From Aquibium carbonis (GTDB taxonomy: Bacteria; Pseudomonadota; Alphaproteobacteria; Rhizobiales; Rhizobiaceae): a stretch of DNA of 64,000 bases. Location of the stretch: the NCBI RefSeq assembly GCF_003970795.1, contig NZ_RWKW01000048.1:19320-83319 (forward strand), read 5' to 3'. Of the stretch, positions 17,988 through 27,544 are shown one piece after another. The stretch's first letter is position 1, and the number at the start of each line of letters is the position of its first letter. The translations under genes were made by a program, and so were the position numbers. A model generated the notes under the pieces. The model was not told the origin of the DNA and did no database searches. It saw nothing but the letters and a program-made list of their open reading frames with translations.

Positions 17988-18175
17988 CATACGGTTGCGG
18001 ACATGCTCCTATCTCTGCCCGGACAACTATTGTTGCCCGAGCGTAGTTCGGAGCGGTTGACGCCCAAGGCGAGGATCAGGACGGTAAGGGTCGGCGTGCT
18101 CAGGGGCCGAAGCTGAAAGCTCTGCTCGGAGCCACCAATGAGCACATTCGCACCGACTCCAAAGCCCGCCATGGC
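17987..18175 (-). pseudogene. C-terminal relic of a DUF992-like gene
   Basis: The minus strand encodes AGFGVGANVLIGGSEQSFQL followed by RPLS, which resembles the C-terminal region of DUF992 proteins (small periplasmic proteins of Rhizobiales). The following residues (TVLILALGVNRSELRSG) are only weakly similar, and nothing upstream of about 18175 in this frame fits the family. There is no signal peptide and no plausible start. It lies directly after the TPR lipoprotein gene and fills the 325-base space before it. Likely a decayed remnant; a chance resemblance is not excluded. Confidence 0.42.
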
Positions 18176-18234
18176 CGGAGCGCCGATGCTGCATGGTTCC
18201 GAAACCGCATGGTTGCGATGTCGGTGACGGCAGG

Positions 18235-19086
18235 TCAGCCGCTTTTTGTTCGTTCCAGGCCGGACATGGCAGGCGCGTAATTGGGATCGAGCCTCAGAGA
18301 TTGCTGGTACGAGCGGCGTGCTCGTGCTTTGTCGCCCCGCCTTTCATAGACAAGCGCCTGGTTCGCCCAACCCTCGGCGTTGGCTTCGTCAAGCTTTATT
18401 GCCGTATTGAAGTCGTCGAAGGCATTGTCCTCGTCGCCCAGTGCAAGGTAGGAAACACCACGACCATTGTAGGGTTCAGCGGCATTGGGTGCCATCGAAA
18501 TCGCGGTTGAAAAATCCTCCAGCGCGAAGCTGTGCTGGCCTTGTGCCTGATAGAGAAGGCCACGATTGTGGTAGGCGCGCGGGTCTGTGGTGTCGAGCTT
18601 GATTGCCTGCTCGAAGTCCGCGAAGGCCTCCTGCGGCCGGCCAGCCAGGCGGTAAAGATTGCCGCGCCCGATATAGGCAGCATCATAGCCTGAGTTAAGC
18701 TGAAGCGCCCTATTGTAGTCCTGAAGCGATTTCGCATTATCGCCTGAGAACCGCCAGATCAGCGCCCGGTTCGCATAAGCCTGATAGAAATTCGGGTCGA
18801 GCCGGATCGCCGTGTCGAAATCCTGGATGGCTTCCGGGTAGCGCCCGGCTTTGCCGAAAGCCGAACCGCGAACGTTGTAGGCCTGGGGGTCCGAGGGAGA
18901 ACGAGCGATCACGGCCGTCAGCGATGCAATGTTCTCGGCCGAGCCCTGCGCGGTATCAATCGATGCGATCTGCGCGGCTGGCCCGGTCGAGGTCTGACAT
19001 CCAGCAAGCATCAGTCCTGCACCCATCAAAGCGACCGCGACAGGCCACCGTCGCGGAGCGGTATGGTAGCTCTTCATTCCATTCAT
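18235..19086 (-). CDS. TPR-repeat lipoprotein
   Basis: About 283 residues. A lipoprotein signal is visible: basic start, hydrophobic stretch, then LAGC as lipobox (cysteine near residue 30 from the ATG at 19086; an ATG at 19077 would place it near 27). Then come about six tetratricopeptide repeats of 34 residues, recognisable by the recurring pattern AYxNRGxxYxxxGxxxxAxxDFxxAIxLDP. It should be a periplasmic membrane-anchored protein-interaction scaffold, NlpI-like in design. The upstream gene is ribosomal protein S21 on the same strand. Its partner is unknown. Confidence 0.85.
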   Translation of the reverse strand: MNGMKSYHTAPRRWPVAVALMGAGLMLAGCQTSTGPAAQIASIDTAQGSAENIASLTAVIARSPSDPQAYNVRGSAFGKAGRYPEAIQDFDTAIRLDPNFYQAYANRALIWRFSGDNAKSLQDYNRALQLNSGYDAAYIGRGNLYRLAGRPQEAFADFEQAIKLDTTDPRAYHNRGLLYQAQGQHSFALEDFSTAISMAPNAAEPYNGRGVSYLALGDEDNAFDDFNTAIKLDEANAEGWANQALVYERRGDKARARRSYQQSLRLDPNYAPAMSGLERTKSG

Positions 19087-19242
19087 CTCGATCTTGCTTC
19101 CCGCTCCGCTCGCCACGCGATTTCCCAGTCTATCCGAAACTCGGCCGCGTCGATGCGAACCGCATTCTAAAATGAAAAGGTGGCTACGATTCGCATCGCG
19201 CCACCTTCGGTATAGCCTGAAAAAGTCTAAAGCTTGGCAGAT

Positions 19243-19482
19243 TCAGCGCGCCGCAGCGGTAACTGGCCGCGGTCCTGCCATAAGGCCTTCCCGTTGGGCG
19301 CGCTTGCGAGCGAGTTTGCGGGCGCGGCGCACGGCTTCCGCTTTCTCACGGGCCCGCTTTTCAGACGGCTTCTCATAGTGGCCACGCATCTTCATCTCGC
19401 GGAAGATGCCTTCGCGCTGCATTTTTTTCTTTAGTGCGCGAAGCGCTTGGTCTACGTTGTTGTCGCGGACGAGTACCTGCAC
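19243..19482 (-). CDS. rpsU: 30S ribosomal protein S21
   Basis: A 79-residue basic protein beginning [20 protein letters not shown], then [19 protein letters not shown], the hallmark of bacterial S21, followed by an Arg/Lys/Ala-rich helix. S21 binds the 30S platform near the anti-Shine-Dalgarno region and helps initiation. It is a single gene between the TPR lipoprotein and the HerA-like ATPase, not in the rpsU-dnaG arrangement of enterobacteria, which is normal for alphaproteobacteria. Confidence 0.97.
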   Translation of the reverse strand: MQVLVRDNNVDQALRALKKKMQREGIFREMKMRGHYEKPSEKRAREKAEAVRRARKLARKRAQREGLMAGPRPVTAAAR

Positions 19483-19639
19483 GAGCGTTCCTGTCGATCC
19501 AGTTCAGTTTGATAGTCGAAAATGCCGGCTCACCCAACAAAGGGCAACATGGCGCGGCAACGAATGCCGCGATTTGGCGCGAGTTACCAGAATCGGCCGG
19601 TCTTGTAAATCGACAAATTGGACCCAAGGAAGGTCGAGT

Positions 19640-21160
19640 TTACTCAGCTGCGTGAGGGAGCTCGCCGTTGGTTTCGGCTGCGTCAGGATCACTTGCTGTC
19701 GTTTCGCAATCGAGATCGGGGAAGGCTGCAATACGCTTGCCGTGGAAATCAGTCCTGATTACTAAAAGCCCTCGTTCCTCGAAGAATGTCAGGAGTTTGC
19801 GCGCCCGGCGGGAGGAGTGCGTACCGTAGGCGCGGGCCAGCGCCGCGTCCGGTGGGCAGGGAGCGCGCTCGATCGCAGCGCGTGCGACGAGCAGAAACAC
19901 ACCTTGCAAATCGTCCGGCAACGATTTTGACAGATCAAGCGCTGTCCGCCAGGCGGTGCCGTCTTCCGGCTCACCATCAAGGCCGGCACGCGCGACAGCG
20001 AGGCCGCGACGGAAAGCGCGCAGCAGAAGCGGTTCGCCCGGTACGCGCCGGATCCGACATCGTACCAAAAAATCCTGATAGAGCACAGCGTCAGAACGAT
20101 AGGCGGCATCCGGATCTTCGAGGATTTCCTGCATGACCGCCGAGAGCAGTCGATCGCGCTCTGCGGCATCCACTTCGGGCAACGCGCCTTCGGTTTTCGT
20201 TGGCTGCGATTGGGGCGAGGGACGTGCGGCGGTGAGCTGCGCCAGAATGTCGGCTGTGGGCGTGGGGGCCGGTGGGATATGGCGTCGAGGCGCCTGGCGT
20301 AATTCCTCCGGTCCGGGCATGAATATCAGGTCTGCTGCTGCCTCGGGCGCTGTATCTGGCAACGGCATCAGCTTGGGGCTGGTTGAGCGTGCGGCGGTTT
20401 CCACCGCACCAATCTGGATCGGTAGCGGGCGGCGCGATACAGCGGGCCCAAGCGCCACGAAACGCCCGCGTTCTAAATCGCGGAACATCTCGGCCTGGCG
20501 CTTCTCCATGCCGAGAAGATCGGCGGCACGGGCCATGTCGATGTCGAGGAAAGTGCGTCCCATAAGGAAGTTCGAGGCCTCGGCCGCAACATTCTTTGCG
20601 AGCTTCGCGAGCCGCTGGGTGGCAATCACGCCGGCCAGACCGCGCTTTCGTCCTCGACACATCAGGTTGGTCATGGCGCCGAGCGACAGCTTGCGCGCAT
20701 CGTCGGAGACTTCGCCAGCGGCTGCTGGTGCAAAGAGCTGGGCTTCGTCAACCACCACAAGAACCGGATACCAGTGGTCCCGTTCGGCGTCGAACATGCC
20801 GCCGAGGAAGGCCGCGGCCGCTCGCATCTGCTGCTCCGCGTCGAGGCCTTCGAGGTTCACCACAACCGAGACGCGGTGCTGGCGCACACGCGCAGCGATG
20901 CGGGTGAGTTCGGCTTCGGTACGGGTGGCGTCGACCACGAGATGGCCAAAGCGATCCGCCATCGTTACGAAGTCGCCCTCGGGGTCTATGATGCATTGCT
21001 GTACCCAAGGCGCGCTTTGCTCGAGCAGGCGCCTCAGAAGATGAGACTTTCCCGAACCCGAATTGCCTTGCACGAGCAAGCGGGTCGCAAGCAGTTCCTC
21101 GAGATCCATGGTGGCCGGCTTGCCGGTCCCGTCAAGACCCATGTCGATACCGATCTTCAT
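19640..21160 (-). CDS. HerA/DUF87-like ATP-binding protein
   Basis: About 506 residues. A P-loop ATPase of the HerA-FtsK class: Walker A GNSGSGKSH (near residue 32), an IIDPEGDF loop, Walker B in the VLVVVDEAQLFAP stretch, and MCRGRKRGLAGVIATQRLAKL as arginine-finger/sensor region. The C-terminal 100 residues look like a winged helix (AYGTHSSRRARKLLTFFEERGLLVI). Start at 21160 is chosen because AGGGAAACGG precedes it; ATG at 21187 is the longer option. HerA relatives pump DNA with nucleases such as NurA, or act in antiphage modules, but no nuclease or SIR2 partner is next to it, so this looks like a chromosomal housekeeping paralogue of unknown role. Confidence 0.8.
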   Translation of the reverse strand: MKIGIDMGLDGTGKPATMDLEELLATRLLVQGNSGSGKSHLLRRLLEQSAPWVQQCIIDPEGDFVTMADRFGHLVVDATRTEAELTRIAARVRQHRVSVVVNLEGLDAEQQMRAAAAFLGGMFDAERDHWYPVLVVVDEAQLFAPAAAGEVSDDARKLSLGAMTNLMCRGRKRGLAGVIATQRLAKLAKNVAAEASNFLMGRTFLDIDMARAADLLGMEKRQAEMFRDLERGRFVALGPAVSRRPLPIQIGAVETAARSTSPKLMPLPDTAPEAAADLIFMPGPEELRQAPRRHIPPAPTPTADILAQLTAARPSPQSQPTKTEGALPEVDAAERDRLLSAVMQEILEDPDAAYRSDAVLYQDFLVRCRIRRVPGEPLLLRAFRRGLAVARAGLDGEPEDGTAWRTALDLSKSLPDDLQGVFLLVARAAIERAPCPPDAALARAYGTHSSRRARKLLTFFEERGLLVIRTDFHGKRIAAFPDLDCETTASDPDAAETNGELPHAAE

Positions 21161-21314
21161 TCCGTTTCCCTGAACGAGCGCGGTCATCGCAACGTACCGT
21201 TCGCATGATTCCGCCTGTGCGGACTGGACCGATCACGATGGTGGATAGCATCCTGCGCCGTAGGCCGCGCCCCGCGAAGGGCGTGATTCACAGGCAATTA
21301 CGAAGCAGTCGCAA

Positions 21315-21710
21315 TCAGCGTTTCGCGGCCTCCGAAGTCGGCATCAACTCGAATTGTGGGTAGAAGTCGGCGTAGTCACAGGTGATTTCCTCACCCGCTG
21401 CAATGTCTCGGATCGAGGTTGCGCCGCCAGCGTCCGAGAAATCGGTGTTCGGGTTTTCGGAGTGGTTCATGAACCTACCATTGTCGACCTCGTATACGAT
21501 GAAGCCCGGCTTGTCCGGGCTCGGATAAGCGTAGCGGTCAAGGAAGTCCTTGAGCCGAGGCTCGGCGGTCTCGTATTTTTCCATCGGGATCAGCCGGTCG
21601 AAATCCGGCTCCAGCCGCCAGATGAGCGTTCCCTCGGGGATCGGATCGGCGGCAAAGACGCCGACGCCCTCAATCGCGCTTGCCGCAACGAAGGTGTTCA
21701 CCAACAACAT
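21315..21710 (-). CDS. SET domain-containing protein
   Basis: A 131-residue stand-alone SET domain. The typical parts are present: AIEGVGVFAADPIPEGTLIW near the start, RFMNHSENPNT in the middle and GEEITCDYADF near the end, which form the S-adenosylmethionine and lysine-channel knot. It would be a protein-lysine methyltransferase; the target is unknown. Cysteine-rich post-SET ligands are absent. It diverges from the sarcosine oxidase operon across about 220 bases. Confidence 0.85.
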   Translation of the reverse strand: MLLVNTFVAASAIEGVGVFAADPIPEGTLIWRLEPDFDRLIPMEKYETAEPRLKDFLDRYAYPSPDKPGFIVYEVDNGRFMNHSENPNTDFSDAGGATSIRDIAAGEEITCDYADFYPQFELMPTSEAAKR

Positions 21711-21810
21711 CGATCTGTCTCCATGGGCTCGATAAGGGTTCAGCCATTCTGCAATGTCGTGGCGTTTTCAAGATGGATTCGATCGTCGTCCCCGATGGCG
21801 CGATGCTGAT

Positions 21811-21839
21811 GTCGCAAACCGCCACCGTTCGTCGCAAAC
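21811..21839 (+). promoter_or_regulatory. Direct repeat GTCGCAAAC, candidate AraC-type activator site before sox operon
   Basis: GTCGCAAAC occurs at 21811-21819 and again at 21831-21839, an exact 9-base direct repeat with a 20-base period, about two helical turns. It lies about 90 bases before soxB. Direct repeats with this spacing are typical of AraC-family activators, and pseudomonad glycine-betaine/sarcosine catabolism uses such regulators (GbdR, SouR). No AraC gene is in the window. Confidence 0.5.
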
Positions 21840-21929
21840 AGCGCAAGGCTGGCATCGCGATTTGGCTAGTGCTACACCCGCCGTCTCAATGGTCACGGTC
21901 GCACGAACAGGACGCGAGGCTTCCCGCTG

Positions 21930-23183
21930 ATGCGCAGATATTCCGTTTTCGCCATCGCCCGTGAGGCGCTTCGTGGCCATACCGGCTGGGAAGAACAATG
22001 GTCGTCGCCAGAACCCCGTGCGGAGTACGACGTCATTATCGTCGGCGCCGGTGGCCATGGGCTCGCGACCGCCTACTATCTCGCAAAAGTGCACGGCATC
22101 ACCAACGTGGCTGTTCTTGAGAAAGGCTGGCTTGGCGGAGGAAACACCGGGCGTAACACCACCATCATCCGCTCAAACTATCTCTATGACGAATCCGCGG
22201 GCATATACGAGCATGCCGTGAAGCTGTGGGAAGGGCTCTCGCAGGAAATCAACTACAACGTCATGTACTCTCCGCGCGGCGTGATGATGCTAGCCCACAA
22301 CGTACATGACGTGCAGGTTTTGAAGCGCCATATCCACGCCAACCGGCTGAACGGCATCGACAACGAGTGGCTGACGCCGGAGGAGGCGAAGGAATTCTGC
22401 CCGCCGCTCAATATCTCGAAGGACGCGCGCTACCCGGTCGTGGGTGCGGCGTTGCAGAGACGGGGCGGAACCGCGCGCCATGATGCGGTTGCGTGGGGCT
22501 ATGCGCGCGGCGCCTCGGCGCGCGGCGTCCACATCATCCAGAACTGCGAGGTAACGGCGATCAACCGCGGCCCGGACGGCGCGGTGACGGGCGTCGAGAC
22601 GAGCCGCGGTTCGATCCGGGCGAAGAAGGTGGGCGTGGTGGCCGCCGGGCATACCTCCGTGCTGATGGCGATGGCCGGCGTGCGCATGCCGCTGGAGAGC
22701 TATCCGCTCCAGGCGCTGGTGTCGGAGCCGGTGAAGCCCTGCTTCCCCTGCGTGGTGATGTCGAACACCGTGCATGCGTACATCTCGCAGTCCGACAAGG
22801 GCGAACTGGTGATCGGCGCCGGCACCGACCAGTACACCTCCTATTCGCAGACCGGCGGGCTGCACATCATCAACCACACGCTAGACGCCATCTGCGAGAT
22901 GTTCCCGGTGTTCACCCGAATGAAGATGCTGCGCTCTTGGGGTGGGATCGTCGATGTCACTCCGGACCGCTCGCCGATCCTTGCCAAGACGCCGGTGAAG
23001 GGGCTTTACGTCAATTGTGGCTGGGGCACAGGCGGCTTCAAGGCGACGCCCGGTTCGGGCAACGTCTTCGCGCATACCATTGCGCGCGACGAGCCGCACC
23101 CGATCAACGCGCCGTTTACTTTGGAGCGTTTCCGCACCGGACGGCTGATCGACGAAGCGGCGGCAGCGGCCGTGGCGCACTGA
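21930..23183 (+). CDS. soxB: Sarcosine oxidase subunit beta
   Basis: A 417-residue flavoprotein subunit of heterotetrameric sarcosine oxidase, which oxidises sarcosine to glycine and passes the methyl carbon to tetrahydrofolate with H2O2 as by-product. The start [20 protein letters not shown] is characteristic. The FAD-binding motif [19 protein letters not shown] follows near residue 34, then [16 protein letters not shown] near the FMN-attachment region, and [14 protein letters not shown] at the C terminus. It is the first gene of soxBDAG. Confidence 0.96.
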   Translation: MRRYSVFAIAREALRGHTGWEEQWSSPEPRAEYDVIIVGAGGHGLATAYYLAKVHGITNVAVLEKGWLGGGNTGRNTTIIRSNYLYDESAGIYEHAVKLWEGLSQEINYNVMYSPRGVMMLAHNVHDVQVLKRHIHANRLNGIDNEWLTPEEAKEFCPPLNISKDARYPVVGAALQRRGGTARHDAVAWGYARGASARGVHIIQNCEVTAINRGPDGAVTGVETSRGSIRAKKVGVVAAGHTSVLMAMAGVRMPLESYPLQALVSEPVKPCFPCVVMSNTVHAYISQSDKGELVIGAGTDQYTSYSQTGGLHIINHTLDAICEMFPVFTRMKMLRSWGGIVDVTPDRSPILAKTPVKGLYVNCGWGTGGFKATPGSGNVFAHTIARDEPHPINAPFTLERFRTGRLIDEAAAAAVAH

Positions 23184-23243
23184 CGTAATGCTGATGGCAA
23201 ACGCCATGTTAGCCTTTGCGAATTCCGAAGAGCGGACAAGACC

Positions 23244-23912
23244 ATGCTCCTGATCCACTGTCCATACTGCGGCGAGGAACGGCCCGAACTTGAGTTCCGC
23301 CACGCGGGCGAAGCCCATATCGCGCGTTCCAAGGCCATAACCGAGACGAGCGACGAGGATTTCGAGGCATTCCTCTACCTGCGTGCCAACACCAAGGGTC
23401 TCGTCTACGAGCGCTGGCGACATTTGCATGGCTGCGGGCGCTTCTTCAACGCCGTTCGCGATTCGGTGACCGATCGGTTTTTCATCACCTACAAGGCGGG
23501 CCAGCCGAAGCCCGATCCCTCCCGATTTGCCAAGGCGGTGGCGGCGGTCGAGCCGATTGCCATCGAGGCAGCGGTGGTGGTGTCGGAGCCACGGCTGCAG
23601 CCCGCTGCACCGGCTAAAGCGCCCCGCAAGGTTGCGGCAGCACCCGAAGTGGGGGGCGAGCCTGCGGGCCTGATGGCCCCGGACATCATGCGCAATCGCG
23701 CGAAGGCTAAGGGTGCGCCAGAGGCGGCGCTGGCGGCGGAAGCGAAGCCGAAGCGCAAGTCTCCAGCTAAGGCGAAGCCGGTCGATGCGACCAAGGCGTC
23801 TCCCCGCAAGGCACGAAAGCCGGTCGAGCCTGGCATCGCGGAGTCGGAGGCCGCTTCTGAAGCGCCCTCAAAACGCATCCGCAGAGTTCCAGTGAAGAAG
23901 GGTGATGCCTGA
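23244..23912 (+). CDS. soxD: Sarcosine oxidase subunit delta with long C-terminal extension
   Basis: The first 95 or so residues match the small zinc-binding delta subunit: CPYCG (Cys6, Cys9) and WRHLHGC (His60 and Cys64 as probable remaining ligands). Usual delta subunits are about 90-110 residues. Here a further 125 or so residues of Ala/Lys/Pro-rich, repetitive sequence follow (PAAPAKAPRKVAAAP, KPKRKSPAKAKP, SPRKARKPVEP), basic and probably disordered. The frame is intact and its stop overlaps the ATG of soxA, so the extension is translated, not a frameshift artefact. The role of the tail is unknown. Confidence 0.92.
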   Translation: MLLIHCPYCGEERPELEFRHAGEAHIARSKAITETSDEDFEAFLYLRANTKGLVYERWRHLHGCGRFFNAVRDSVTDRFFITYKAGQPKPDPSRFAKAVAAVEPIAIEAAVVVSEPRLQPAAPAKAPRKVAAAPEVGGEPAGLMAPDIMRNRAKAKGAPEAALAAEAKPKRKSPAKAKPVDATKASPRKARKPVEPGIAESEAASEAPSKRIRRVPVKKGDA

Positions 23913-26905
23913 TGGCCGAGTCGCATCGCATTGCAGGCGCAGGCCGGCTCATCGGCGCAAGGCCGCTGCATTTCACCTTCGACGGCGAACCTCATACCGG
24001 CCTCGAGGGTGACACGCTAGCTTCTGCGCTGCTCGCCAATGGCGTCCACCTGGTTGGGCGCTCGTTCAAGTATCATCGTCCGCGAGGCATCCTGTCGGCG
24101 GGGGCGGAGGAGCCGAACGCGCTGGTGGGCATTCACCGCGACGAAGCGCGCAGGACGCCCAACGTCCGCGCCACCGTACAGGAGGTCTATGACGGATTGT
24201 CAGCAGTCTCGCAGAACCGCTGGCCTTCTCTCGCCTTCGACGTGGGCGCGATCAACAACCTTGCCTCGCCGTTCTTCTCGGCAGGCTTCTACTATAAGAC
24301 TTTCATGTGGCCCAAGGCTGCCTGGGCCAAGCTCTACGAGCCGAACATCCGTTCCGCTGCGGGACTTGGTGTCGCGCCTCACAAACCGGACCCGGATCAC
24401 TATTCATCGCGTTTTGCCCATTGCGACGTACTCGTCGTTGGCGGAGGAGCTGCTGGCCTTGCCGCCGCGCTATCGGCGGCCGAGAACGGCGCACGCGTCA
24501 TCCTGTGCGACGAGCAGGCAAACTTTGGCGGCGCCATGCGCTACGAGAGTGGCGCGCGCATCGATGGGCTAGAGGGCTGGCACTGGACTCAGGACACTGC
24601 TCGACGGCTTTCGGAAATGGACGGCGTAACGCTGCTCACCCGCACCACAGCGTTCGGGTATTACGCGCAAAATTTCGTCGGCCTTGTCGAGCGCGTGAGC
24701 GAACATCTCGCCGCGCCTGGCGACCAGCCACGTGAGCGGCTGTGGCAGGTGCGCGCCAAGCGCGTCGTACTTGCTACCGGATCGATCGAACGGCACATGG
24801 TCTTTGCCGACAACGACCGGCCCGGCATCATGCTAGCTTCGGCTGCCCGCACCTATCTGAATCACTATGGTGTGGGAGTTGGCCGCGCAGTTGGCGTCTA
24901 CACCGCCAACGAATCCGCCTATCGAGCGGCAATCGATTTGAAAAACGCCGGCGTCGACCTGCGCGTGATTGTCGACCTGCGCGACAATCCCGCCGGCGCC
25001 GTCATCGACGAGGCAAAGGGGCTCGGCATCGAAATACTGCCCGGTCGTGCGGTGACGGCGGTTGGAGGTTCGCTGCGGGTAAGGTCAATCACCGTTCAGC
25101 CGAAGACCGGCGAAGGTACAGGGCGCCAGATTGCGGTCGATGCGCTTTTGATGTCGGCCGGCTGGACGCCTAGTGTGCATCTTTTCTCGCAGTCACGCGG
25201 CAAGGTCGCCTTCGAGGCCGGCACGCAGCGGTTCGTGCCGGGCACCTATGCACAGGACTGCGTCAGCGTCGGTTCGTGCAACGGCACCGACGATCTCGCC
25301 GCTGCTATCCGCGAGGCCTTGGCCGCGGGAGAGCGCGCAGCGAAGGCGGCTGGGCGGTCCGGCACCGCGCGTCTGGCAGTTAAGGTCGAGGCCAGCGAGA
25401 GTTGGTCGGCCGGCATGGTTGGCACCGGACCCGGTGCCGGCAAGGACACGAAGGTGAAAGCTTTCGTGGACTTCCAGAACGACGTGACCGCCAAGGACAT
25501 TCGCCAGGCAGTGAGGGAGGGCATGCGCTCGATCGAGCACGTCAAGCGCTTCACCACCAACGGCATGGCGACCGATCAGGGTAAGACATCGAACCTGCAT
25601 GGCCTGGCGATCGCAGCCGAGATGCTGGGCAAGGACATTCCTGAAGTCGGGCTGACCACCTTCCGGGCTCCCTATACGCCGGTAACCTACGGCGCGATCG
25701 TAAACCATGCGCGTGGCAAGCTGTTCGACCCGACACGCACGACGCCGATACATGGCTGGGAGGAGCGGCATGGCGCGGTGTTCGAGGATGTGGGGCAATG
25801 GAAGCGGGCGCGGTACTATCCGCAGGCCGGGGAGGACATGCATGCCGCGGTGAACCGCGAGTGCCACACGGTGCGCCAGGCCGCCGGCCTGTTCGATGCT
25901 TCGACGCTCGGCAAGATCGAGGTGGCTGGCCCGGATGCCGCAACCTTCATGGAACTGCTCTACACCAATCAGTGGCAGAAGCTGGAACCCGGTCGCTGCC
26001 GCTATGGCATCATGCTGCGCGAGGATGGCTTCATTTACGACGACGGCGTGGTGGGACGGCTCGCGCATGACCGTTTCCACGTCACGACGACGACCGGCGG
26101 CGCTGCGCGGGTACTAAACCACATGGAAGACTATTTGCAGACCGAGTTTCCGGACCTGTCGGTCTGGCTCACGTCGGTATCCGAGCAATGGGCGGTGATA
26201 GCGGTTCAGGGGCCGAAATCACGCGAAATCATTGCGCCGCTGGTGGATGGGATCGACATTTCGGATGCCGAAATGCCGCACATGTCGGTGCGCGAGGGTA
26301 GGATCTGTGGCGTGCCGACGCGCCTCTTCCGCATGTCGTTTACCGGGGAACGAGGATTCGAGGTTAACGTACCAGCCGACTATGGCGAGGCGGTCTGGGA
26401 AGCGCTGTGGGCTGAGGGCCAAAAGCACTGCGCCTGCGCTTATGGAACGGAGGCCATGCACGTGCTGCGTGCCGAGAAGGGCTACATCATCGTCGGTCAG
26501 GACACGGACGGTACGGTGACGCCCAGCGACGCCGGGCTCGACTGGGCGGTCGGTAAGAAAAAGACCGATTTCGTTGGCATCCGCGGACTCAAGCGCACCG
26601 ACCTCGTTGCGCCCGGCCGCCGGCAACTCGTTGGGCTGAGGACGAAGGATCCGAAGACCGTGCTGGAGGAGGGTGCGCAGATCGTCGCCGACCCGAAGCA
26701 GGCGGTGCCGATGAAGATGATCGGCCACGTCACGTCGGCCTACTGGTCCGAGAACTGCGGACGTTCGATCGCGCTCGCCGTGATCGAAGATGGCCGCGAC
26801 CGGATGGGCCAAACGCTCCATGTTCCAATGCCTTCCACGACGATTGAGGTCGAGGTTTGTGATGCAGTCTTTTTCGACCAGAACGGAGAGAGGCTACATG
26901 GCTGA
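23912..26905 (+). CDS. soxA: Sarcosine oxidase subunit alpha
   Basis: A 997-residue large subunit. The N-terminal 100 residues form a 2Fe-2S-ferredoxin-like domain (LHFTFDGEPHTGLEGDTLASALLANG). A Rossmann domain with VLVVGGGAAGLAAALSAAE begins near residue 174, and the C-terminal 380 residues are a GcvT-like aminomethyltransferase domain that binds tetrahydrofolate (HAAVNRECHTVRQAAGLFD, GFIYDDGVVGRL, FTGERGFEVNVP, LRAEKGYIIVGQDTDGT). This subunit binds NAD and transfers the methylene group to folate. The length matches the family. It overlaps soxD by 1 base and soxG by 8 bases. Confidence 0.96.
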   Translation: MAESHRIAGAGRLIGARPLHFTFDGEPHTGLEGDTLASALLANGVHLVGRSFKYHRPRGILSAGAEEPNALVGIHRDEARRTPNVRATVQEVYDGLSAVSQNRWPSLAFDVGAINNLASPFFSAGFYYKTFMWPKAAWAKLYEPNIRSAAGLGVAPHKPDPDHYSSRFAHCDVLVVGGGAAGLAAALSAAENGARVILCDEQANFGGAMRYESGARIDGLEGWHWTQDTARRLSEMDGVTLLTRTTAFGYYAQNFVGLVERVSEHLAAPGDQPRERLWQVRAKRVVLATGSIERHMVFADNDRPGIMLASAARTYLNHYGVGVGRAVGVYTANESAYRAAIDLKNAGVDLRVIVDLRDNPAGAVIDEAKGLGIEILPGRAVTAVGGSLRVRSITVQPKTGEGTGRQIAVDALLMSAGWTPSVHLFSQSRGKVAFEAGTQRFVPGTYAQDCVSVGSCNGTDDLAAAIREALAAGERAAKAAGRSGTARLAVKVEASESWSAGMVGTGPGAGKDTKVKAFVDFQNDVTAKDIRQAVREGMRSIEHVKRFTTNGMATDQGKTSNLHGLAIAAEMLGKDIPEVGLTTFRAPYTPVTYGAIVNHARGKLFDPTRTTPIHGWEERHGAVFEDVGQWKRARYYPQAGEDMHAAVNRECHTVRQAAGLFDASTLGKIEVAGPDAATFMELLYTNQWQKLEPGRCRYGIMLREDGFIYDDGVVGRLAHDRFHVTTTTGGAARVLNHMEDYLQTEFPDLSVWLTSVSEQWAVIAVQGPKSREIIAPLVDGIDISDAEMPHMSVREGRICGVPTRLFRMSFTGERGFEVNVPADYGEAVWEALWAEGQKHCACAYGTEAMHVLRAEKGYIIVGQDTDGTVTPSDAGLDWAVGKKKTDFVGIRGLKRTDLVAPGRRQLVGLRTKDPKTVLEEGAQIVADPKQAVPMKMIGHVTSAYWSENCGRSIALAVIEDGRDRMGQTLHVPMPSTTIEVEVCDAVFFDQNGERLHG

Positions 26906-27452
26906 CATCGCTCTCGCCGAACGCAGGCAGAAACAGGGCGGGCGCAAGGCAGCTGCGGGCAATGTGACGCTGACCGCCGCGTCGCCCGCTTCGCGCCTGG
27001 CTCTGCGGGCACCCGAACCATCGCTCGGCCCGCTGTCGCGCGCGCTTGGCATGACATTGCCGACCACTGCGAAAACATCGGCCACATCCGCAAACCGTCG
27101 ACGACATTCGCTGTGGCTTGGCCCAGACGAATGGCTGGTTATAGACGAGAACGGTGCCGACCTTGTTGCCGAATGCGCGACGTCGAACTCACTTTGCTCG
27201 GCGGTCGACGTTTCGCATCGGAACGTGGCGATCCTCGTCGATGGCGTTGGCGCGGCGGCCTGCATCAATGCTGGGTGTCCTCAGGATCTCTCTCTCGAAA
27301 CTTTTCCTGCTGGCGGTTGCTCACGTACCGTGCTCGGCAAGATCGAGGTGGTCCTGTTCAGGACGGCCGAGACGGCGTTTCGAGTCGAGGTCTGGCGTTC
27401 TTTTTCCGACTACGCTTGGGACTTCCTCGAGGACGCGGCGCGGGATTCTTGA
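26898..27452 (+). CDS. soxG: Sarcosine oxidase subunit gamma
   Basis: A 184-residue gamma subunit, weakly conserved in sequence as usual. The family pattern is visible in SLWLGPDEWLVI, SAVDVSHRNVAILVDGVGAAACINAGCPQDLSL and FRVEVWRSFSDYAWDFLEDA, a GcvT-related fold that helps assemble the complex. The ATG at 26898 lies 8 bases inside soxA. It is the last gene of soxBDAG. No folate gene (purU, folD, glyA) follows, so formaldehyde or folate handling must be encoded elsewhere. Confidence 0.93.
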   Translation: MADIALAERRQKQGGRKAAAGNVTLTAASPASRLALRAPEPSLGPLSRALGMTLPTTAKTSATSANRRRHSLWLGPDEWLVIDENGADLVAECATSNSLCSAVDVSHRNVAILVDGVGAAACINAGCPQDLSLETFPAGGCSRTVLGKIEVVLFRTAETAFRVEVWRSFSDYAWDFLEDAARDS

Positions 27453-27544
27453 GGCCGGCCGGCGGTCGTGACAAACTTCGTATCGGTACTAACCGGTTCT
27501 TCATAGACGGTCACTAATATGCCTCCTCGGTCGAGGAGGTTGCC

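Noticed and set aside
19640..21710. HerA-like ATPase plus SET protein as an antiphage defence module
   Set aside because: No nuclease, SIR2, DUF4297 or methylase gene is adjacent, and the neighbours are housekeeping genes; no defence-island signs.
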